Of a DNA stretch of 64,000 bases, positions 58,636-64,000 are shown in pieces. Source of the stretch: Thiobacillus sp. (lineage in GTDB: Bacteria > Pseudomonadota > Gammaproteobacteria > Burkholderiales > Thiobacillaceae). The position numbers were made by a program, and so were the translations under genes. The notes under the pieces are model-generated. The model searched no databases. It worked only from the letters and a program-made list of their open reading frames with translations, and was not told the origin of the DNA. Within the stretch, counting starts at the first letter, position 1; each line of letters begins with the position of its first letter. The stretch is from the NCBI GenBank assembly GCA_024708885.1, contig JANJXT010000035.1, positions 1-64,000 of the forward strand. The letters run 5' to 3'.

Positions 58636-59807
58636 TGCGCTGGCTGGTAAGCCTGCTGATCCTTGCCGTGCTGGCGGTGGCGCTCGCGCTGGCGGGGCGT
58701 TACGACCCCGGCTACGTGGTGCTGGTGTACCCGCCGTGGCGCATGGAAATTTCCTTCATCAGCTTCGTGCTGATGCTGGTCGCCCTCGTGGTCGGCGGCG
58801 TCGTGCTGCTGCGCGTGGCGGCGCTGACCCTGGCGCTGCCGCGCATCGTGCGCGAGCAGCGCGCGCGTCGCGCCGCGCGGAAGCGCGACCAGCAGTTCGT
58901 CGACGGTCTGCGCGCCTTCACCGAAGCGCGCTGGAAAGACGCCGAGCAGATCCTCGGCGCCTGGCAGGGCGAGGCGGGGCGCCTTGGGCTTGCGCGCGTG
59001 CTGGCCGCGCGCGCCGCCAATGAAATGCGCGCGCCTGCGCTGCGCGAGCGCCATGTGAGCGATGCGGCGGCGCAGGGCAGCGAACTCGCAGCGCAGCTGC
59101 TGGAGGCGGAAACGCGGCTCGACCTCAAGGATGCGTCCGGCGCGCTGGTGGCCATCGACACCGCCCGTGCGATCGCGCCGCAGCACACCACCCTGCTGCG
59201 CATGGAACTGAAGGCGCGGCAGCTCGTCGGCCAGTGGGACGAGGTCGACCGCCTGCTCGACGCGCTGGCGCGCAGCAACGCGCTGGAACCCGCCATCGCC
59301 ACGCAGATGCGGCGCATCGCCTACGCCGAGAACCTCAAGCGCCGCGCCGAGGACGACCGCGCGCTCCTCGAATACTGGAAAAAAATACCCGGCGATTTCC
59401 GTACCGATGCCTTCGTCGCGCGCGCCGCGGCGCGCGCCTTCATGCAGCGGGGCGGTCACGACACCGCGCTCGACATCCTGGAAGCGGCGCTCGATGCGTC
59501 GTGGGACGAGGATCTGGTCGCGCTGTACGGCGAAGTGCGCGGCAGCAAGCCGCTGCGACAGATCGAACGCGCGGAGAAGTGGCTGCACGCGCAGCCGCGC
59601 GACGCGCAGCTGCTGCTGACGCTGGCGCAGTTGTGCAGCGTCGAGTCGTTGTGGGGCAAGGCGCAGAGTTATCTCGAAGCGAGCCTTGCCATCGCGCCGA
59701 GCGCGGATGCCCACATCCGCATGGCCGAACTCAAGGTCCAGAGCGGACAGCCGGGCGAGGCCTGCCAGCACTACCAGAAGGCGCTGGAGCGCTGCCGGCT
59801 CGCGTAG
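58635..59807 (+). CDS. hemY: HemY-like membrane protein
   Basis: Two TMs then TPR-like region; RYDPGYVVLVYPPWRMEISF; follows hemX. Confidence 0.9.
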   Translation: MRWLVSLLILAVLAVALALAGRYDPGYVVLVYPPWRMEISFISFVLMLVALVVGGVVLLRVAALTLALPRIVREQRARRAARKRDQQFVDGLRAFTEARWKDAEQILGAWQGEAGRLGLARVLAARAANEMRAPALRERHVSDAAAQGSELAAQLLEAETRLDLKDASGALVAIDTARAIAPQHTTLLRMELKARQLVGQWDEVDRLLDALARSNALEPAIATQMRRIAYAENLKRRAEDDRALLEYWKKIPGDFRTDAFVARAAARAFMQRGGHDTALDILEAALDASWDEDLVALYGEVRGSKPLRQIERAEKWLHAQPRDAQLLLTLAQLCSVESLWGKAQSYLEASLAIAPSADAHIRMAELKVQSGQPGEACQHYQKALERCRLA

Positions 59808-59827
59808 CCGCGGCCGACGACGCGGGC

Positions 59828-60865
59828 TCAGCCGGCCGCTGCGCTCACCGCGTCGACGGCGTAGGCGAAGGAATCGGCAAAGAACTGGTCTTCAGGCAGC
59901 GCGCGGGTATGGATGAATGTCTCGCGCGCGCTGTCGATCATCGCCGGTGCGCCGCTGGCGTAGACCTGATAGCCCGCAAGGTCCGCGAAATCGGCCAGCA
60001 CCGCGGCATGCACGTTGCCGGTGCGGCCCTGCCAGGCGTCGTCCGGCGCGGGCTCCGACAGCACCGGGACAAAACTGAAGTTGGGGTGTTCGGCCGCCCA
60101 GCGCTGCGGCAGTTCGGCCATGTAGAGATCCTTCCGCGCGCGCGCCCCCCAGTAAAGCACCATCTCGCGGTCCATGTGCGCGGCGAAGGCATGTTCCAGC
60201 ATGCCCTTGATCGGTGCGAAGCCGGTGCCGCCCGCGACGAAGATCATCGGCTTGTCCGAATCCTCGCGGATGAAAAAGCTGCCCAATGGACCCTTCAGGC
60301 GCAGGATGTCGCGCGCCTTCATCGCGGAAAATACCTGCGTACTGAACAGCCCGTCCGGCACGTGACGGATGTGCAATTCGAGCAGCGCGTCGTCGTGCGG
60401 CGGGTTGGCGAGCGAGTAGCTGCGCGACCGGCCATCCTTCAGCTGGAAGTCGATGTACTGCCCGGCGAGGAACTGCAGACGTTCGTTGGCCGGCAGCTTG
60501 ATCTTCAGCAGCATGACGTCGCCGGCGCGTTGTTCCATCTGCTCCACCCGGCACGGCAGCGTCTTCACCACGATGTCCCGGGCGGCGCCGATTTCCTTTG
60601 CCTCGAGGCTCAGGTCCGACAGCGGCCTGGCGCGGCAGAACAGTGCGCGGCCGCGCGCCTTCTCCTCGTCCTTCAGGATTCCGGCCTGGTAGTCGCCGTG
60701 CTCGACCGTGCCGGCGAGCACCGTGCCCTTGCACGCGCCGCACGCGCCGTTGCGGCAACCATAAGGCAGTGCGAAGCCTTCGCGCAGCGCCGCTTCGAGT
60801 ATGGTTTCGCCGGCTTCGACAGTGAACTGGTGCCCGCTGGGCTGGAGGGTGACCTGATACGGCAT
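59828..60865 (-). CDS. 2Fe-2S/FAD/NAD(P)H oxidoreductase (AscD-like)
   Basis: ALPYGCRNGACGACKGTVLAG ferredoxin motif; RSYSLANPP; FVAGGTGFAPIKGMLEHA. Confidence 0.9.
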   Translation of the reverse strand: MPYQVTLQPSGHQFTVEAGETILEAALREGFALPYGCRNGACGACKGTVLAGTVEHGDYQAGILKDEEKARGRALFCRARPLSDLSLEAKEIGAARDIVVKTLPCRVEQMEQRAGDVMLLKIKLPANERLQFLAGQYIDFQLKDGRSRSYSLANPPHDDALLELHIRHVPDGLFSTQVFSAMKARDILRLKGPLGSFFIREDSDKPMIFVAGGTGFAPIKGMLEHAFAAHMDREMVLYWGARARKDLYMAELPQRWAAEHPNFSFVPVLSEPAPDDAWQGRTGNVHAAVLADFADLAGYQVYASGAPAMIDSARETFIHTRALPEDQFFADSFAYAVDAVSAAAG

Positions 60866-60965
60866 GATGGCGAACGCTTACAATGCAGAACTGAAGCTCG
60901 GGATTATCCCCCGCGCACCCGTGTATTTCACCCCTGCCGGACCAGGGTTGCAAGCTGCGTGCTCC

Positions 60966-61850
60966 ATGAAAACCATCCTGATCGTCGGATTCGGCGACAT
61001 CGCCGAGCGGCTGGTGCGGCGCTATGCGCACCAGGCCACGTTCATCGGCCTCACCCGCCAAGCCGGGCGCGCCGCCGAACTGCGCGCGCTGGGTGTGATT
61101 CCGCACGTCGCTGATCTCGATGCGCCGGCCACGCTGCGGCGCCTGCCGCGCGTCGACGCCGTGTTCCATTTCGCGCCGCCACCCGGCACGGGGACGACCG
61201 ACCCGCGTACCGCCTCCCTGCTGCGCGCGCTCGGCCGGCGCTGCCCCGGCGCGCTGGTCTACATCAGCACGAGCGGCGTGTACGGCGATTGCGCCGGCGC
61301 CTGGGTGGCCGAGACGCGGCCGCTGGCCCCGGTCAGCGGCCGCGCGGTGCGCCGCGTCGACGCCGAGCGTCGGCTGCGTGCCTGGGGCCGCCGCCAGGGC
61401 GTGCCGGTGACGGTGCTGCGCGCACCCGGCATCTACGCTGCCGACCGCCTGCCGCTGGAGCGCATCCGTCGCGGCACGCCGGCACTGCTGCGCGAGGCGG
61501 ACAGCTACACCAACCACATCCACGCCGACGACCTCGCCCGCCTGGCGTGGGCCGCGTTGTTCCGCGGTCGTGCCGGACGCGTCTATCATGCGGTTGATGC
61601 GTTGCCGCTGAAAATGGGCGACTGGTTCGACAGCTGTGCCGATGCCTTCGATCTGCCGCGTCCGCCACGCGTGACGCGCGCCGAGGCGGAACACGTGCTG
61701 TCCGAGGCGCTGCTGTCTTTCCTGCGCGAGTCGCGCCGCCTGTCGAACGTGCGGACCGTGCGCGAATTGCGGCTGAAGTACCGCTACCCGACGTCGGACC
61801 ACCTGCTGCGCGAGCTTCGCCGCGCGCGCGGGCAGCTGCCGCTGTTTTAA
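60966..61850 (+). CDS. NAD(P)-dependent epimerase/dehydratase-like protein
   Basis: ILIVGFGDIAERLVRRYA Rossmann motif; YISTSGVYGDCAGAWV. Confidence 0.85.
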   Translation: MKTILIVGFGDIAERLVRRYAHQATFIGLTRQAGRAAELRALGVIPHVADLDAPATLRRLPRVDAVFHFAPPPGTGTTDPRTASLLRALGRRCPGALVYISTSGVYGDCAGAWVAETRPLAPVSGRAVRRVDAERRLRAWGRRQGVPVTVLRAPGIYAADRLPLERIRRGTPALLREADSYTNHIHADDLARLAWAALFRGRAGRVYHAVDALPLKMGDWFDSCADAFDLPRPPRVTRAEAEHVLSEALLSFLRESRRLSNVRTVRELRLKYRYPTSDHLLRELRRARGQLPLF

Positions 61851-62299
61851 CGGTCGCGCAATCGTTCGTCGGCAACGTGCCGGTATTCGCCGTCGAGGGT
61901 GCGCCCCGCGCGGTCGACGTCCCCGGGCCACGGCGAGGCGGGGGCGTCGTCGCCCGGCGGGGGCATCGTCGCCGGGCGGCGCCAGGTGCCCGGCACCAGC
62001 AGCAGGCCGAGTGCGATGACGTCGCTGATGAAGCCGGGGAACACCAGCAGCCCGCCGGCGATCAGCATGCGCCCGCTGGCAAGCAGTGCGGCCAGGGGAT
62101 GCGTGCCGGACTGCACGGAAAACAGCAGGCGCGCGCCCCAGGCAAGGCGCTCGAAGCGGATCAGCGCGGCGCCGGCGAGTGCGGCAACGAGAAGCCACAA
62201 CAGCACCCAGGCACCGATGTGTTCGGCCATCCAGAAAATACCGATGGCTTCGAGCACCGGAAACGAGAGCATCAGTAGCACGATCCAACCAAAGCGCAT
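61847..62299 (-). CDS. fxsA: FxsA-family membrane protein
   Basis: EAIGIFWMAEHIGAWVLLWLLVAALAGAALI; GRMLIAGGLLVFPGFISDVIALGLLLVP. Confidence 0.88.
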   Translation of the reverse strand: MRFGWIVLLMLSFPVLEAIGIFWMAEHIGAWVLLWLLVAALAGAALIRFERLAWGARLLFSVQSGTHPLAALLASGRMLIAGGLLVFPGFISDVIALGLLLVPGTWRRPATMPPPGDDAPASPWPGDVDRAGRTLDGEYRHVADERLRDR

Positions 62300-62302
62300 G
62301 AC

Positions 62303-62617
62303 ATGGAACCTTTGTTAGTCTTGACCAATGTACCCGACGCCGCGACGGCAGAAAAGCTGGCGCGCGCGCTGGTCGACGCGCATGCGGCGGCGTGCGTGAA
62401 CGTTCTGGCACCCTGCCGCTCCATATATCGATGGCAGGGCGCGGTCGAGTCCGCGACGGAAATCCCGCTGCTGATCAAGACCACGCGGGCCGCGTACCCG
62501 CGGCTTGAACAAATCGTTCGCGCCGAGCATCCTTACGCGCTGCCGGAACTGATTGCCGTACCGATTCAACAAGGCCTGCCTGCCTATCTCGATTGGCTGG
62601 CCGCGGAGACCAATTAA
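62303..62617 (+). CDS. cutA: Divalent-cation tolerance protein CutA
   Basis: LVLTNVPDAATAEKLARALVDAHAAACVNVLAPCRSIYRWQGAVESATEIPLLIKT. Confidence 0.95.
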   Translation: MEPLLVLTNVPDAATAEKLARALVDAHAAACVNVLAPCRSIYRWQGAVESATEIPLLIKTTRAAYPRLEQIVRAEHPYALPELIAVPIQQGLPAYLDWLAAETN

Positions 62618-62619
62618 GC

Positions 62620-64000
62620 ATGAAAACCTGGACGCTCAAACTCCTGGCCTTACTTTGGGGCGTGCTGGCGCTTTTTCCAGCGGCACACGCCGAAGAATTC
62701 CTGGACCCCGAAGTCGCCTTCAAGTTCTCGGCGCGCGCGCTCGACGCCGACACGCTGGAAGCGCGCTGGCAGATCGCCGACGGCTACTACATGTACCGCG
62801 ACAAGTTCAGGTTCGAAGTGGCCGGCGGCACGCTGGCCGCGCCGAAGTTTCCCGCCGGCAAGATCAAGGAAGACGAGTACTTCGGCAAGACCGAGGCCTA
62901 TGTCGGCGACGTGCGCATCGTGCTGCCGTTCCAGCGCGCGCCGGGCACCACCGCGGTCACCCTCAAGACCGTGTCGCAGGGCTGCGCCGAAGCGGGACTG
63001 TGCTACACACCGCAGACGGTGAGCGCGACCATCCAGCTGCCCGCGCCGGTGGCGGCCGCGCCCGCTGCGGCAAAGCCTGTGGCCTCCGTGCTCGACGGCC
63101 TGCGCAGCCTCGCCGGCGACTTCGGCATGCCCAAGGTGCTGCCCGCAGAGGAGGCCTTCCTCGTCGATGCCACGCTCGCCGACGCGCAGACCGTGAAAGT
63201 CGCCTACACGCTGACGCCCGACACCTATCTGTATCGCGACAAGCTCGCCTTCGTCGTGACCTCGCCCGCCGACATCCAGGTGGCGCAGGCCGAAACACCG
63301 GCGGGCGAGGTCAAGGACGATCCGAATTTCGGCCGCACCGAGGTGTATCACGCCGACTTCGCCGCCAGAGTGACGCTGTCGCGCGCGCTCGTCGAAGGCG
63401 AAACCCTGGTGCTGCAAGCCGGCTGGCAGGGCTGCAACGAGGCCGTCGGCATCTGCTATCCGCCGCTCGACCGGGCCTTCACACTCACCGGCGGGACCGC
63501 CGCCGCGAGCGGTACCGCGGTGGTCACCGCGCCGACCGAACCCGCGGGGGAATCAGACACTTCGAAAATCGAGCAGGTATTGAAGGGCGGCAGCTTCTGG
63601 GGGGTGGTCGCCACCTTCTTCGGCCTCGGCCTGCTGCTGTCGCTGACGCCCTGCGTGTTTCCCATGATTCCGATCCTGTCGGGCATCATCGCCGGGCAGA
63701 AGAAAGACCTCACGAAGACCAGCGGTTTTCTGCTCTCCTTGGCCTACGTGCTCGGCATGGCGATCACCTACGCGCTCGCCGGCGTGGCCGCGGCGCTGTC
63801 GGGTACCCTGCTGTCGAATGCCATGCAGAATCCGTGGGCGCTCGGCGTCGGGGCCGGCATCTTCGTGCTGCTCGCGCTTTCCATGTTCGGCTTCTTCGAG
63901 ATCCAGCTGCCGAGCGCGCTGCAAAGCCGGTTCTCGGATGCGTCGAACAGGATGAAGGGCGGAAACTTTGTGGGCGTATTCGTCATGGGCGCGCTCTCCG
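62620..64000 (+). CDS. dsbD: Thiol:disulfide interchange protein DsbD (3' truncated), two tandem N-terminal DsbD-alpha-like domains
   Basis: Signal peptide; two QGCxEAxGxCYxP motifs; LSLTPCVFPMIPILSGIIAG. Confidence 0.93.
   Translation, partial: MKTWTLKLLALLWGVLALFPAAHAEEFLDPEVAFKFSARALDADTLEARWQIADGYYMYRDKFRFEVAGGTLAAPKFPAGKIKEDEYFGKTEAYVGDVRIVLPFQRAPGTTAVTLKTVSQGCAEAGLCYTPQTVSATIQLPAPVAAAPAAAKPVASVLDGLRSLAGDFGMPKVLPAEEAFLVDATLADAQTVKVAYTLTPDTYLYRDKLAFVVTSPADIQVAQAETPAGEVKDDPNFGRTEVYHADFAARVTLSRALVEGETLVLQAGWQGCNEAVGICYPPLDRAFTLTGGTAAASGTAVVTAPTEPAGESDTSKIEQVLKGGSFWGVVATFFGLGLLLSLTPCVFPMIPILSGIIAGQKKDLTKTSGFLLSLAYVLGMAITYALAGVAAALSGTLLSNAMQNPWALGVGAGIFVLLALSMFGFFEIQLPSALQSRFSDASNRMKGGNFVGVFVMGALS

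Overview
GC-rich proteobacterial chromosome window, consistent with a sulfur-oxidising chemolithoautotroph (betaproteobacterial in style; taxonomy is inferred). About 50 protein genes are supported. No rRNA, tRNA, CRISPR array, prophage or transposase gene was seen. From left to right: recG (partial)-ubiC-ubiA-like; a thiol oxidoreductase; cbbR; purC; form I RuBisCO cbbL-cbbS-cbbQ-cbbO; a gamma-carbonic-anhydrase-like gene directly upstream of a SulP transporter; a TauE/SafE + Usp-like operon divergent from a sigma54-type two-component system; two SulP + Usp-like pairs flanking an OmpR-type two-component system; then mostly housekeeping genes (htpX, terC, rsmB-like, acyl-CoA ligase, fadL-like, mscS, rpmG/rpmB, radC, coaBC, dut, lnt, pyrX-pyrB-pyrR-ruvX-algH, fbp, mpl, hemC-hemD-hemX-hemY, cutA, dsbD). 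Main points for follow-up: (1) a RuBisCO-linked anion/inorganic-carbon transport neighbourhood with three SulP proteins, three Usp-like proteins, a TauE, a gamma-CA-like protein and two two-component systems, with candidate operators (a sigma54 promoter plus palindromes, and TTGACG-type repeats at about 11 bp spacing) that appear to link them; (2) a ~150-bp MITE-like inverted-repeat element present twice, within a broader set of short-word hairpins that occupies every spacer of cbbL-S-Q-O; (3) a duplicated CbbR-type promoter upstream of both purC and cbbL, the first copy followed by a strong terminator before purC; (4) degenerate enzymes (UbiA-like without its Asp motifs, a pseudo-dihydroorotase). 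All calls come from reading the sequence; no database search was run.
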